This document shows positions 1 to 8,481 of a DNA stretch of 60,472 bases, in pieces (position 1 is the first letter of the stretch; every line of letters starts with the position of its first letter). The position numbers and the translations under genes were made by a program. The notes beneath the pieces were generated by a model. It had not been told where the DNA came from. It searched no databases and saw nothing but the letters and a program-made list of their open reading frames with translations. Source of the stretch: Chroococcus sp. CMT-3BRIN-NPC107 (GTDB taxonomy: Bacteria; Cyanobacteriota; Cyanobacteriia; Cyanobacteriales; Chroococcidiopsidaceae); assembly GCA_019359635.1 (NCBI GenBank), contig JAHHGY010000013.1, positions 1 to 60,472 on the forward strand, read 5' to 3'.

Positions 1-640
1 AAGCATCTCGAAGTAGAGTAACCTGATTCATAGGGTTTCGTGGTTAGAATGTGGTAATTCTCATGAAACCCTTTCCCGTACTTTATTTGCAAGCTTTTGT
101 CCTGTACTTAGCATCTATACATACAATACTGAGTGCTGAGGGCGATGCCAGCTTTTGGCTCTAACTTAGCAATTAAGCGCAAATATCTAGTTTCGAGCGG
201 ATAATTAGGCAAATTTACAATGCTAGAGAGCTTTTTTAGGTTTATTATCTAGTTTCAGCTTTTATCTTCTGTTATTTACTTTTTAAATTATCTAAAAACT
301 GCTGCTCAATGTTAATTAGCCATCAAAAATGTTAAGACTTTTTTAATAAAAATACGTAACTTAGAGCGAACTAAATAAATTCCCACTAAATAAGGACTGC
401 AAATTTAGTGATGTACACCTTTAGTCTAGTGAAGGTGGCGATTGGCAATTGTTAGATTACTAATAAGGAGCAAGATACAAATGCCCGCAAGTTTTAGCGA
501 ATATTGAAGTAAATTTTCAGCTTCAATTTTTCTCTAAATCCTGTAATTAATGAACGCTAAGATTTGTTTTTTAGTCTTGCTTCGACAGTAATTTCAATTT
601 GCAAGCATTTAACTTACTAAAAACGACGGAGACGATGATT
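1..640. other. Intergenic region, left window edge
   Basis: No gene is supported here. An imperfect hairpin lies at 32-72. A 33-codon open frame starts at ATG 63 and has no ribosome binding site or recognisable motif. The rest is AT-rich and presumably carries the promoter of the repeat-protein gene starting at 641. I could not identify a convincing -35/-10 pair. Whether a gene to the left ends here cannot be seen. Confidence 0.6.
32..72. repeat. Imperfect inverted repeat (hairpin)
   Basis: AGGGTTTC (32-39) pairs exactly with GAAACCCT (65-72). The pairing continues inward through positions 40-43 and 61-64 with two G-U wobbles, giving a 12 bp stem and a loop of about 17 nt. No T-run follows on the plus strand. 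It could be the terminator of a gene outside the window or a small dispersed palindrome; the sequence does not decide. Confidence 0.4.
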
Positions 641-1357
641 ATGAGTTTAGATCCACAATCAACTTTGAGCCAGCAAGATGAAAATGTTAGTAGCATTCCC
701 GTTGGTCAGTTTTATATTCGAGCCGTAGATACAAAGTCAAACTCCGACTTACCTAAAAATGCAAGTGTTAGTGACAACTCAATAGCTCAGGAAAAAAAAT
801 CTGATAACAAGTCTCAATCTAACGAGCAAAAAGGTAATAACTTAAATAAAGTTTTGCTTGGTGGACTTCTAGGAGCTACCCTAGGTACGCTGGCTGCGGC
901 TTTGGCTAATAAGAGAACGGCTCAAGGCGCTAACCTAGCTGCCAAAGGCGTTGGGGATGCGGTTAGAAGTGTAGGCGAAGGTGTCAACGTCGCCGCTAAA
1001 GGTGTTGGAGAAGCAGCTAAAACGGTAGCAGAAGGTGTCAACCAAGGCTTAGTAAATCCAGTAGTAGACGCATTAAAAGATACCACTGGAGGTGCGAAGA
1101 AATCTGTAGAAAATGTAGCAGATCAATTCAAACAAACTGCTGAGTACATCAATCCTGCTGACCAAGAATTTGAACCCCAGACAACCTATGTTTTGATTCC
1201 TGTAGAAAAAGAGCGAATTATTGAGCGTCCAATCGCTGCTGAAACTCCAATGTCTATAGAGTCGGAAGAAGGCAATTTAATGTCCGAAGATTTAACTGAG
1301 CAAAGTCAAGATAACGAGCAAGTATCTCAATTCAACGAGCGGAGTTCCAACTTTTAG
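641..1357 (+). CDS. Repeat-containing amphipathic-helix protein (paralogue 1)
   Basis: Function unknown. GGAG at 628-631 lies 9 nt before ATG 641, which fits better than the TTG at 599 or the ATG at 635, and gives 238 residues. The first 70 residues are polar. A Gly/Ala/Leu-rich hydrophobic stretch follows (about 70-90), which could span or dip into a membrane. Then come two clear 18-residue repeats (about 97-132, pattern VNxAAKGVGxAxKxVxEG) and one or two degenerate copies. Near the C-terminus is a short conserved block TTYVLIPVEKE. The same order of parts recurs in the next gene (1723-2367), so the two arose by duplication. The repeats resemble LEA-like or apolipoprotein-like amphipathic helices. 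A role at membranes or in desiccation or stress tolerance is inference only. Confidence 0.75.
   Translation: MSLDPQSTLSQQDENVSSIPVGQFYIRAVDTKSNSDLPKNASVSDNSIAQEKKSDNKSQSNEQKGNNLNKVLLGGLLGATLGTLAAALANKRTAQGANLAAKGVGDAVRSVGEGVNVAAKGVGEAAKTVAEGVNQGLVNPVVDALKDTTGGAKKSVENVADQFKQTAEYINPADQEFEPQTTYVLIPVEKERIIERPIAAETPMSIESEEGNLMSEDLTEQSQDNEQVSQFNERSSNF
929..1036 (+). repeat. Two 54-bp / 18-residue coding repeats
   Basis: Two consecutive 18-codon units share the pattern [AV]N[LV]AAKGVG[DE]A. Eighteen residues equal five alpha-helical turns, so the same face of the helix is presented by each copy. Related units occur in five to six copies in the neighbouring paralogue. Confidence 0.8.
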
Positions 1358-1722
1358 AAATAAGTTGTTTTAGCGAAAGGTTATTGATATTAAAAATAGG
1401 CAGTAACGGTTTGATTTTTAACTTCAATACCCTATCCATCAATAATTGTTTCGTAAAAGCAAGTGCGTGAAAAAGCGGCTAACTATTTATTACTATAAGT
1501 AAACCAAATTTCACGCCTTGCAAATAGTCTGAACTAAACAACACATTAGCAGTAATTACTTTTTTAAAACTGTATTTGCTTACAGATGTAAAAATATTTG
1601 TGAGCATAGCAGTTAACCTATCGAACGTAATTTATTCAGCTAAAAAATGTTTGTTGAGTAAAGCAGATATTGTCACGATTTGATAAAAATTAATCAATTG
1701 TAGTTTTAAGGAGATAATTAAA
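1358..1722. other. Intergenic region between the two repeat-protein genes
   Basis: 365 bp, strongly AT-rich, with no open frame worth calling. It separates two genes of the same orientation, so it may hold a separate promoter for the second. I see no clear terminator hairpin or recognised operator. Confidence 0.6.
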
Positions 1723-2367
1723 ATGAGCGATCGCCAAACTTTGACAGATATCGATCCAAATTCAGATCGACAAACTTCTCCTGATGATGTCGAAACTAAT
1801 CCAGAAAAAGCTTACAACTTAGCTGCTATTGGGCTTGGAGCATTTTTTGGTGCTTTGATGGGCGCGGCGGCGGCGGCTTTTGCTAGTAAAGTTACCGTTG
1901 AAAGCGTGAATAATACGGTAAAAGGTGTGGGTAGTGCTGTTAAAAGTGCTGCCGAAGGGGTAAATGCTACGGTGAAAGGTGTCGGTAGTGCTGTCAAAAA
2001 TGTAGCTGAAAATGTAGACGACACTCTCAAAGATGTTGGTATGAGTGTCAAAGGTTCGGCGGAGGAAGTTAATGAAAACTTGAAGGGTACAGTAGATGTC
2101 GTTAAGAATACCGCCCAAAGCGTTAACTTTACTGTTAAAGGCACAGCCGATGTAATCAAAAATGCCAGCGATAGTGTTAGTCAGAATGTCAAAAATACGA
2201 TAGATGCTGTAAGCGAACCTGTATCGGGTAAAGAAAATAAACAAGCATATAGTACCCAAAAGCCCAGCGAAACTCAAACAGCTTACATTTTAGTGCCAGT
2301 AGATAAAGACAAATATGTTGTACAGAATAATCCTACAGATAGCGGGATGCTTAAAAATCCTCAGTAG
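1723..2367 (+). CDS. Repeat-containing amphipathic-helix protein (paralogue 2)
   Basis: 214 residues, function unknown. AAGGAG lies just upstream of ATG 1723. Residues 1-30 are acidic and polar. Residues 33-55 form a Gly/Ala-rich hydrophobic segment. Residues 62-166 are five full 18-residue repeats plus a partial sixth, with consensus VNxTVKGVGSAVKxxAEx. The C-terminal block TAYILVPVDKDKY matches TTYVLIPVEKE of the upstream paralogue. Hydrophobic positions (V, V, V, A) recur every 18 residues, which is exactly five helical turns, so a long regular amphipathic helix is expected. The helix is rich in Lys, Asn, Ser and Asp and has no Cys. The design recalls LEA group 3 proteins and lipid-binding helical repeats, but homology to either is not shown. 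Confidence 0.78.
   Translation: MSDRQTLTDIDPNSDRQTSPDDVETNPEKAYNLAAIGLGAFFGALMGAAAAAFASKVTVESVNNTVKGVGSAVKSAAEGVNATVKGVGSAVKNVAENVDDTLKDVGMSVKGSAEEVNENLKGTVDVVKNTAQSVNFTVKGTADVIKNASDSVSQNVKNTIDAVSEPVSGKENKQAYSTQKPSETQTAYILVPVDKDKYVVQNNPTDSGMLKNPQ
1906..2220 (+). repeat. 54-bp tandem coding repeats (18-residue units, 5 full copies plus a partial one)
   Basis: Units begin at 1906, 1960, 2014, 2068, 2122 and 2176, each opening with a Val codon (VNNT, VNAT, VDDT, VNEN, VNFT, VSQN). The first two are most alike (VKGVGSAVK in both) and later copies diverge, consistent with expansion from the 5' end. Confidence 0.85.
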
Positions 2368-2408
2368 GTAAACATCTACTAAATATTTTGCATAAATTCT
2401 ACCGCTTG

Positions 2409-2436
2409 GCCCTTTTCCTAATTCTGGGGAGAGGGC
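2409..2436. terminator. Hairpin between convergent genes (possible bidirectional terminator)
   Basis: GCCCTTTTCCT (2409-2419) pairs with GGGGAGAGGGC (2426-2436) through 11 pairs including three G-U wobbles, leaving a 6-nt loop. It lies 40 bp after the stop of the repeat protein and about 145 bp after the stop of the convergent deacetylase-like gene. No T-run follows, so a dispersed palindrome is equally possible. Confidence 0.4.
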
Positions 2437-2579
2437 GTTGCTTTGGGTAGTAACAAATACAGTAGAAGTAGTTTTTCAAAACAATGTTGGTGAAAATATG
2501 ATAATTTTTAAGGGAACTGTTCGCGAATAAAACAGAATTTTTTGTTTCACCTCCGTCAAACTAGGTGCGGTAGTCAAGA

Positions 2580-3497
2580 TTATAAACTGTACTGGCGATA
2601 AATTTGACTAGCGGCGCGGTGCAGCAAAGAGTGACGATAAACTAAACTTTTAAGATCCTCTGCATAACCGCCGCCAATTACGCAAGCAACAGGGTATCTA
2701 GCGGCGATACAGGTAGATAATACTTGCATCTCTCGGCGGAAAATACCTGTATCGGTGAGGGCTAATTTACCCAAGCGATCGCCTATATGAGTATCTACTC
2801 CCGCATCGTACAAAACCAAATCTGGCTTAACGGCAATAAGAACGTCTGATAAATGATTTGCTAGAGTTTGCAGATAATCTTCGTCTTCCATCCCTACTGG
2901 AAGCGAAATATCTAGATCGCTAACTTGTTTTGTACCAGGAAAATTAACTTCGCAGTGCATCGAAAAAGTAAACACGCTTTCGTCGTCTTGAAAGATAAAA
3001 GCCGTACCATCCCCTTGATGCACGTCTAAGTCAATAATTAAGATTTTGCGGGCAAGATTGAGGTGTTGAATAACGCGAGATGCGATCGCCAAATCATTAA
3101 AAATACAATAGCCCGATCCGTAACTAGGAAAAGCATGATGAGTACCACCCGCCGTATTGCAAGCTAAACCATATTGAAGGGCGAGTTTGGCGGTTAAAAT
3201 TGTTCCTCCTAGGGCGGTAATTGTACGTTTAACTAAAGTTGGACTCCAGGGTAAACCAATCCGACGCTGGGCTTTAGTATCTAAAGTTCCTTGGAGATAA
3301 GCTTGTACGTATTGGGGCGTATGTACTAGCTCAATCCATTGCTCGGTGGGAACTTCTGGTAAAAAAAATTGCTGCGGACGGGCGACTCGATCGGCTATTA
3401 GTAGCTCATACAGTTGCCGAAACTTGGGCATCGGAAAACGATGTTGCTCCGGCAAGGGTGCAACATAGTCGGGATGATAAATTAACGGTAAATTCAT
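2580..3497 (-). CDS. Histone deacetylase-like (AcuC/HDAC superfamily) amidohydrolase
   Basis: A zinc-dependent deacetylase of the HDAC/AcuC/acetylpolyamine amidohydrolase superfamily. Residue order matches the family: a histidine pair in GGTHHAF, metal-ligand motif DLDVHQGDGT, then YDAGVDTH for the later aspartate ligand, and a Gly-rich GGGYAED near the C-terminus. 305 residues, a full-length catalytic domain with no signal peptide, so it should act in the cytoplasm. In bacteria such enzymes deacetylate polyamines, acetoin-related substrates or protein lysines; the substrate here is not predictable. It is divergent from rnc with only 102 bp between start codons, so the two promoters share that gap. 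Confidence 0.9.
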   Translation of the reverse strand: MNLPLIYHPDYVAPLPEQHRFPMPKFRQLYELLIADRVARPQQFFLPEVPTEQWIELVHTPQYVQAYLQGTLDTKAQRRIGLPWSPTLVKRTITALGGTILTAKLALQYGLACNTAGGTHHAFPSYGSGYCIFNDLAIASRVIQHLNLARKILIIDLDVHQGDGTAFIFQDDESVFTFSMHCEVNFPGTKQVSDLDISLPVGMEDEDYLQTLANHLSDVLIAVKPDLVLYDAGVDTHIGDRLGKLALTDTGIFRREMQVLSTCIAARYPVACVIGGGYAEDLKSLVYRHSLLHRAASQIYRQYSL

Positions 3498-3599
3498 AAA
3501 GATCGAATGGTAGGAGTCAGGAAAATTTGCTCCTGCTAATTACTTCGCCAGAAGTCGATTACACTGTGTCAATAATATAGACAATTTGCTGAAACTTTC

Positions 3600-4319
3600 A
3601 TGACGAACTTGAGTTATCCGCGCCGCCAAAAGCAGCTAGAAAACTTACTGCAAATATTTGGACTGCCAGCAAAAGCCCCGGTAAATTGGCAGTTATTAGA
3701 CTTGGCGCTGACTCATCCAAGTGTTTCTGCCGAGGCAAACTACGAACAGTTAGAATTTGTGGGCGATGCGGTAGTGCGTCTAGTGGCGGCAGAGGTGTTG
3801 TGGGAAGTTTACCCAGATTGGAAAGTAGGAGAATTTGCAGCAATTCGTTCGGTATTGGTGAGCGATCGCATTTTAGCTTTTCTGGCAACCAATTATGGCA
3901 TCGAACCTTATTTATTGGTAACTAGCAGTGATAAAGAGGGGCAACAGTCAAGGTTAGCTGATGCTTTTGAAGCCGTGTTAGGCGCTTTATACCTCAGCAC
4001 TCATACTTTAGAACTAATTAGACCTTGGCTCGATCCGCATTTTGTTCAATTGGCTATCGAAATTCGTAGCGATCCGGCGCGGCTCAATTACAAAGCGGCT
4101 TTGCAAGAATGGACTCAAGGACATTTTAAAGTATTACCAGAGTATCGAGTAACCGAAAACACTCAAGGGCATCGCCCTATAGCCACCGACGAGCGGTTTA
4201 CTGCTCAAGTTTGGCTGCACGATCGCCCCCTCGGTGAAGGGAAGGGACGCTCGATTAAAGCTGCGGAACAAGCTGCCGCTCAAGTAGCTTTTAGGGAATT
4301 GAGCCAGCAGGAGGAGTAG
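3600..4319 (+). CDS. rnc: Ribonuclease III
   Basis: Endonuclease for double-stranded RNA, acting in rRNA and mRNA processing. The catalytic domain carries the signature NYEQLEFVGDAVV (about residues 42-54) and the second acidic cluster LADAFEAVLGALY, which supply the Mg2+-binding Glu and Asp residues. A C-terminal dsRNA-binding domain follows, from LNYKAALQEW to the end, with GEGKGRSIKAAEQAAA as its helix-2 motif. 239 residues is normal length. The last 29 bp overlap the 3' end of the convergent histidine kinase gene. Cyanobacteria often carry more than one rnc-type gene, so a paralogue elsewhere is possible. Confidence 0.95.
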   Translation: MTNLSYPRRQKQLENLLQIFGLPAKAPVNWQLLDLALTHPSVSAEANYEQLEFVGDAVVRLVAAEVLWEVYPDWKVGEFAAIRSVLVSDRILAFLATNYGIEPYLLVTSSDKEGQQSRLADAFEAVLGALYLSTHTLELIRPWLDPHFVQLAIEIRSDPARLNYKAALQEWTQGHFKVLPEYRVTENTQGHRPIATDERFTAQVWLHDRPLGEGKGRSIKAAEQAAAQVAFRELSQQEE

Positions 4320-6234
4320 CAACTACAGGTATTCCTACTACTTGTAAGTTTTGCGGTAGTTCTAGAACATTTATTAGAGGTAAAGAAATTACTACTGTTG
4401 TACCCCGGTTAAGTCCGGCACTACACAATATAATACTGCCCCCCATTAGTTCGACTAGGTTACGGGAAATAGCAAGTCCTAGCCCCGTACCGCCAAATTT
4501 TCGCGTTGTTGTGCCATCTGCCATCCCAAAAGGACGAAATAGTTTATGGTGCTGAGACGGATCGATACCTATGCCTGTATCTTCAACAAGGATCGCTACT
4601 CGCAAGCTATCACTGGTGGTCGATGGTTCGATTTGGGTTTTAATTCTAATGCTGCCAAATTCAGTAAACTTGATGGCGTTACCAATTACATTAATTAATA
4701 TTTGCTTCAATTTAGCGCGATCGCTTTTAACTATAATCGGCTCGGATCTTTTGACGGCGATTAATTGCAGGTTTTTTTGTTGAATAGCGATCTTTTGCAA
4801 ACCAATTACTTCTTGCAATACCTGCTCTAAGTCTAGTTCTTCCATTACCAAAGAAAGCTTACCCGATTCAATTTTGGCAATGTCGAGCAAGTCGTTAATA
4901 ATTCCTAGCAAGTGAATTGCTGCTTCTTCTGCTCGTTCTAAAAATTCTGCTTCTTCTTGCCTATCGTCGCAGCAGTCATCTCTAACTAGACGAATACAAT
5001 TAATGATGGCGTTGAGGGGGTTTCGCAGTTCGTGGGATGTGGTAGCTAAAAAATTACTTTTACTTTCGTTCGCAGCTTTTGCTTCTTCCCAAGCCATTTC
5101 TAGTTCTGCTGCCGACATATTTAACTTTTCTACCATGCGATCGAGAGCCGACGCTAATTGGTTGAATTCTCTAATTTTAAAATTGTGGGGCATTTGTTTG
5201 GCTTCATGATGATTCTGCACCTTGAGAGCGTAATCGCGTAATTGCTCCAACGGTTCTGCTAATTCTCGCGCTAAATGAAAGGCTGCTAATAAGCTCGCAC
5301 CTAGTAAGCTGAGGGTAAGTAAAACCAAAATTAATTTTATTTCTTCTAAACCCTGTAAGGCTCTGCTTTGAGGCGATAGAGCTACCACAATCCACTGTTG
5401 TCCTTGCTCTTTAGTAATCGGACTTGCAATAGCTTTGTAGCCTGTGATTAGCGTTTCTCCATTTTCGGTAAAAGCTAAATTGTTTAAATCTTTTTCGGGG
5501 TTGGAAATCGCATTGTCGACGATCTTTTTCCATTGCTGAAAATTTGGCTCTTGGCTAATATTGCCGCCGACGCGCTCGACTTGGGGATGGGCAATAATTG
5601 TGCCATTTTCACTAAGTATTACCGTAGAATCTGCTATTGCTCCCAAATCAGATTGGGCAGTAAAGTCTCGATCGCTTAACATTGACTGCATTGTTAAGGT
5701 ACGCAGCAATTGCCCAGAATTATTGTATACAGGCGTAGATAATATTAGCTGTATTTGCTTGGTGGTAGGCGAGACTTGGACAAATACCGAGTGAATGTGA
5801 ACATTTTGCGATTCTAAGAGCGAATCTTCTGGCGGCGACCATACTTTTGGGTTTTTGACTGGATAAAAGCGATCGCAGGTATTAGCAATTACTTTATTTT
5901 CTGACACCGTTGCCAGTTGAAGACATTGAATATTATCTGGTAGTTGGAGCTTGAGTTTTGCCAAAAATTGTTTGGCAGCCGTTGGCGAACCCGATTTGAG
6001 AGTTGTAGTTTGACTTGCCAACAGCATTTTTGTCTGCATGGTAGCAATTTGAGTCTTAATTTGTCTACTTTTTTCCCTAGCACTGATCTTGAGATGCTGG
6101 CGCGATGTTTCTAGCAAACTAGAGCGAAATTTGCGAAATGCTACCGTTTCGCCGATTAGCAACACTGGTACGCTCAAAAGCAATATTCTCGATAGCAGAA
6201 TACGGCGAAACGAGGATTGATTGAACTTTACCAT
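4291..6234 (-). CDS. Membrane-bound sensor histidine kinase
   Basis: Hybrid-free sensor kinase of 647 residues. ATG 6234 is preceded by AAGG at 6 nt, and an upstream TTG at 6270 is rejected. TM1 lies at about 11-32, followed by an extracytoplasmic sensor region of roughly 265 residues (Cache-like in layout), TM2 at about 299-322, a HAMP-like linker, then HisKA with the H-box SHELRNPLNAI (His about 401). The HATPase_c domain has the N-box NVIGNAIKF, G1 box DTGIGID, and G2 box FGGTGLGLAIS. It should autophosphorylate and pass phosphate to a response regulator, but none is adjacent, so it is an orphan kinase. Its 3' end overlaps rnc by 29 bp in convergent orientation. The ligand is unknown. Confidence 0.92.
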   Translation of the reverse strand: MVKFNQSSFRRILLSRILLLSVPVLLIGETVAFRKFRSSLLETSRQHLKISAREKSRQIKTQIATMQTKMLLASQTTTLKSGSPTAAKQFLAKLKLQLPDNIQCLQLATVSENKVIANTCDRFYPVKNPKVWSPPEDSLLESQNVHIHSVFVQVSPTTKQIQLILSTPVYNNSGQLLRTLTMQSMLSDRDFTAQSDLGAIADSTVILSENGTIIAHPQVERVGGNISQEPNFQQWKKIVDNAISNPEKDLNNLAFTENGETLITGYKAIASPITKEQGQQWIVVALSPQSRALQGLEEIKLILVLLTLSLLGASLLAAFHLARELAEPLEQLRDYALKVQNHHEAKQMPHNFKIREFNQLASALDRMVEKLNMSAAELEMAWEEAKAANESKSNFLATTSHELRNPLNAIINCIRLVRDDCCDDRQEEAEFLERAEEAAIHLLGIINDLLDIAKIESGKLSLVMEELDLEQVLQEVIGLQKIAIQQKNLQLIAVKRSEPIIVKSDRAKLKQILINVIGNAIKFTEFGSIRIKTQIEPSTTSDSLRVAILVEDTGIGIDPSQHHKLFRPFGMADGTTTRKFGGTGLGLAISRNLVELMGGSIILCSAGLNRGTTVVISLPLINVLELPQNLQVVGIPVVATPPAGSIP

Positions 6235-6546
6235 ATGACACCTTGTCCTCAACGAAACACAAAACCTCAAGTTATTTATAAGCGTGGCGCTGACATCAGT
6301 TTTTTTTCGGTTTACTCACGAACTAGAAGCTCTTTAGGTTTTGTCTATTTTTTCTATATACAACTTGTACGCTTAATTCTCCAGACCAATTTTACAAATG
6401 CCTTGATTAACTAGCGCTACTCATCAACTAATTCAAGCCTATGGAAGGCATCAATAATGCTTCTGATTGTCATAATATCTTGGTATTTGTTAAAAAGCTG
6501 TTATCTATGTACAAGGGTCTTTTCTGCTAATAGCTAAGTATGCGCG
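6235..6546. other. Intergenic region between divergent genes
   Basis: 312 bp between the starts of the kinase (minus) and the RibD-C protein (plus). AT-rich, and must contain both promoters. I see no recognised operator, RNA gene or repeat. Confidence 0.55.
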
Positions 6547-7260
6547 ATGATTTTACCTAACAATCGCCCTTACATCACCGTAATTTTGGCAATGAGTGCC
6601 GATGGCAAAATTGCCGACGAGGAGAAGTCGCCTGCCCGATTTTCGTCTCCCGCCGACAAAAATCACCTAGAACAGCAAATTGCCGCCGCCGATGCCGTTT
6701 TATTCGGCGCTGGTACGCTCCGAGCTTACGGCTCTACTTTACGTGTTTCTCAGCAACAACTTATACAACAAAGATACCAACAATTGTTACCTCCGCAACC
6801 AATTCAAATTGTGGTTTCTTTAAGTGGTAATATCGATGCTCAATTACGCTTTTTTCACCAACCTATACCCCGGTATTTGTTAACTACAAATCAGGGTGCA
6901 AAACCTTGGCAAAATAGTTCGTACTTCGACCAAATTATCGTTTGTAAAACATCTACCGAAAGTAAGATTAATTGGTTAGATGCCGTTGAAAAAATCTCAG
7001 CAATGGGTTTAAAACGTTTGGCTGTGTTAGGTGGTGGTGAGATAGTAGCGGCAATGTTAGCGGCAGATTTGATTGATGAATTATGGCTAACCGTTTGTCC
7101 GTTGCTTTTGGGTGGAAATAACGCCCCTACCCCTGTAGGGGGAGAAGGATTTAGAGAAATCCTCGCGCCGCGTCTAGAGTTATTATCGGCAAAAGTAATT
7201 GCTGCGGAAGTTTTTCTGCATTATCGCCGCCAACGAGCGGATGATTTAAGTACGCTGTAG
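6547..7260 (+). CDS. RibD C-terminal domain (dihydrofolate-reductase-fold) reductase
   Basis: Single-domain member of the RibD_C family, related to the NADPH-dependent reductase half of riboflavin-pathway RibD. Motifs seen: VILAMSADGKIA at residues 12-23 (substrate/NADPH pocket), DAVLFGAGTLRAYG for nucleotide binding, and VLGGGEIVAAML towards the C-terminus. 237 residues with no deaminase domain. It may act as the pathway reductase or as a paralogue with another pyrimidine or pterin substrate. Riboflavin synthase lies far away at 45.5 kb, so there is no operon support. A perfect GC-rich palindrome (7124-7141) lies inside the coding region. Confidence 0.85.
   Translation: MILPNNRPYITVILAMSADGKIADEEKSPARFSSPADKNHLEQQIAAADAVLFGAGTLRAYGSTLRVSQQQLIQQRYQQLLPPQPIQIVVSLSGNIDAQLRFFHQPIPRYLLTTNQGAKPWQNSSYFDQIIVCKTSTESKINWLDAVEKISAMGLKRLAVLGGGEIVAAMLAADLIDELWLTVCPLLLGGNNAPTPVGGEGFREILAPRLELLSAKVIAAEVFLHYRRQRADDLSTL
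7124..7141. repeat. Short GC-rich palindrome inside a coding region
   Basis: CCCCTAC (7124-7130), loop CCCT, then GTAGGGG (7135-7141): a perfect 7 bp stem. It stays in frame and encodes part of NAPTPVGGEG. It looks like the short palindromes dispersed in cyanobacterial genomes and may be an insertion that left the reading frame intact. Confidence 0.5.
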
Positions 7261-7289
7261 AAGTAGCCTTGCCGTCATAGATTTTTTGT

Positions 7290-8477
7290 ATGGTTAAATC
7301 GATTCAGCCTAGTTATAACGTTGCTTGGATTAACAAAATTGCGGAAGTTCCTCAAGCGGCATGGGATGCCCTCGCTATGCCCCTTAAAACACCTTTTTTG
7401 GAGTGGGAATGGTTAAACAATTTAGAAACCTCTGGCAGTGCCATACCCCAAGATGGCTGGTTGCCGAATCACTTAACTATTTGGCGCGATCGCGAATTAA
7501 TCGCCGCAGCACCAATGTATCTCAAGGGTCATAGCTACGGCGAATTTATTTTTGACCAACATTGGGCAGAAGTATCGCAACGAATTGGGGTGGAGTATTA
7601 CCCAAAATTACTCGGAATGTCGCCCTTTACGCCTGCTGAAGGCTATCGATTTTTGATTGCGCCAGGAGAAGATGAAGACGAGATGACAGGGTTGATGGTG
7701 GGGGCGATTGATTACTTTTGCGATCGCCAAAATATTTCGGGCTGTCATTTTCTCTATGTCGATCCTGAGTGGAAACCAGTTTTAGAGCGGCATGGTTTTA
7801 CGGCTTGGCTGCACCATAGCTCGATTTGGCAAAATCAGGAATTTCAAACCTTTGACGATTATTTAACGATGTTTAATGCCAATCAGCGCCGCAATATTAA
7901 ACGTGAACGCAAAGCTGTCGAAAAAGCTGGTTTGCAGTTGCAAGTATTAACGGGCGATGAAATCCCTAAGTCCTTATTTCCGCTCATGTATAGCTTTTAC
8001 GCCGATACGTGCGACAAGTTTGGCTGGTGGGGAAGTAAGTATTTAACTAAAAGATTTTTTGAGCAATTACACGGCAATTATCGACATCGGGTGGTATTTG
8101 TAGCCGCTTATAACCAGTTGGATAAGCGCCAACCGATGGGAATGTCTTTTTGCTTGACTAAAGGCGATCGCCTTTACGGACGTTACTGGGGTAGTTTTCA
8201 AGATATTGATTGCTTGCACTTTGACGCTTGCTATTACACGCCGATCGAGTGGGCAATTAGTCGAAAAATTCAAACTTTTGACCCCGGTGCGGGTGGCAGA
8301 CACAAAAAACGGCGAGGTTTTCCGGCAAGCCCCAATCACAGTTTGCACCGCTTCTACAATCGACGGTTAACTCAAATATTATTGCCTTATATCAAAGAAG
8401 TAAACCTGATGGAACAGCAAGAAATTGAGGCAATTAATCAAAACTTACCTTTTAACCCAAATAGCGAATGTACATAA
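7290..8477 (+). CDS. FemAB/GNAT-like N-acyltransferase (DUF482 / COG3146 type)
   Basis: 395-residue protein of the predicted N-acyltransferase family often named peptidoglycan biosynthesis/recognition protein. Visible hallmarks are the N-terminal substrate-binding half (FLEWEWLNNLE; HLTIWRDRELIAAAPMYLK), the central block FNANQRRNIKRERK, and the C-terminal half ending in FDPGAGGRHKKRRGF, the most conserved stretch of the family. The fold is a double GNAT domain as in FemX enzymes. The substrate is not established for this subgroup. It follows the RibD-C gene by 29 bp on the same strand, so co-transcription is likely. Confidence 0.85.
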   Translation: MVKSIQPSYNVAWINKIAEVPQAAWDALAMPLKTPFLEWEWLNNLETSGSAIPQDGWLPNHLTIWRDRELIAAAPMYLKGHSYGEFIFDQHWAEVSQRIGVEYYPKLLGMSPFTPAEGYRFLIAPGEDEDEMTGLMVGAIDYFCDRQNISGCHFLYVDPEWKPVLERHGFTAWLHHSSIWQNQEFQTFDDYLTMFNANQRRNIKRERKAVEKAGLQLQVLTGDEIPKSLFPLMYSFYADTCDKFGWWGSKYLTKRFFEQLHGNYRHRVVFVAAYNQLDKRQPMGMSFCLTKGDRLYGRYWGSFQDIDCLHFDACYYTPIEWAISRKIQTFDPGAGGRHKKRRGFPASPNHSLHRFYNRRLTQILLPYIKEVNLMEQQEIEAINQNLPFNPNSECT

Positions 8478-8481
8478 AAAA

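Noticed and set aside
63-164. 33-codon open frame at the left edge with a hydrophobic N-terminus
   Set aside because: No ribosome site, no motif, and it lies within a hairpin arm; likely chance.
1812-2277. Two minus-strand open frames opposite the second repeat protein
   Set aside because: They arise because 54-bp repeats keep antisense frames open; composition and lack of ribosome sites argue against coding.
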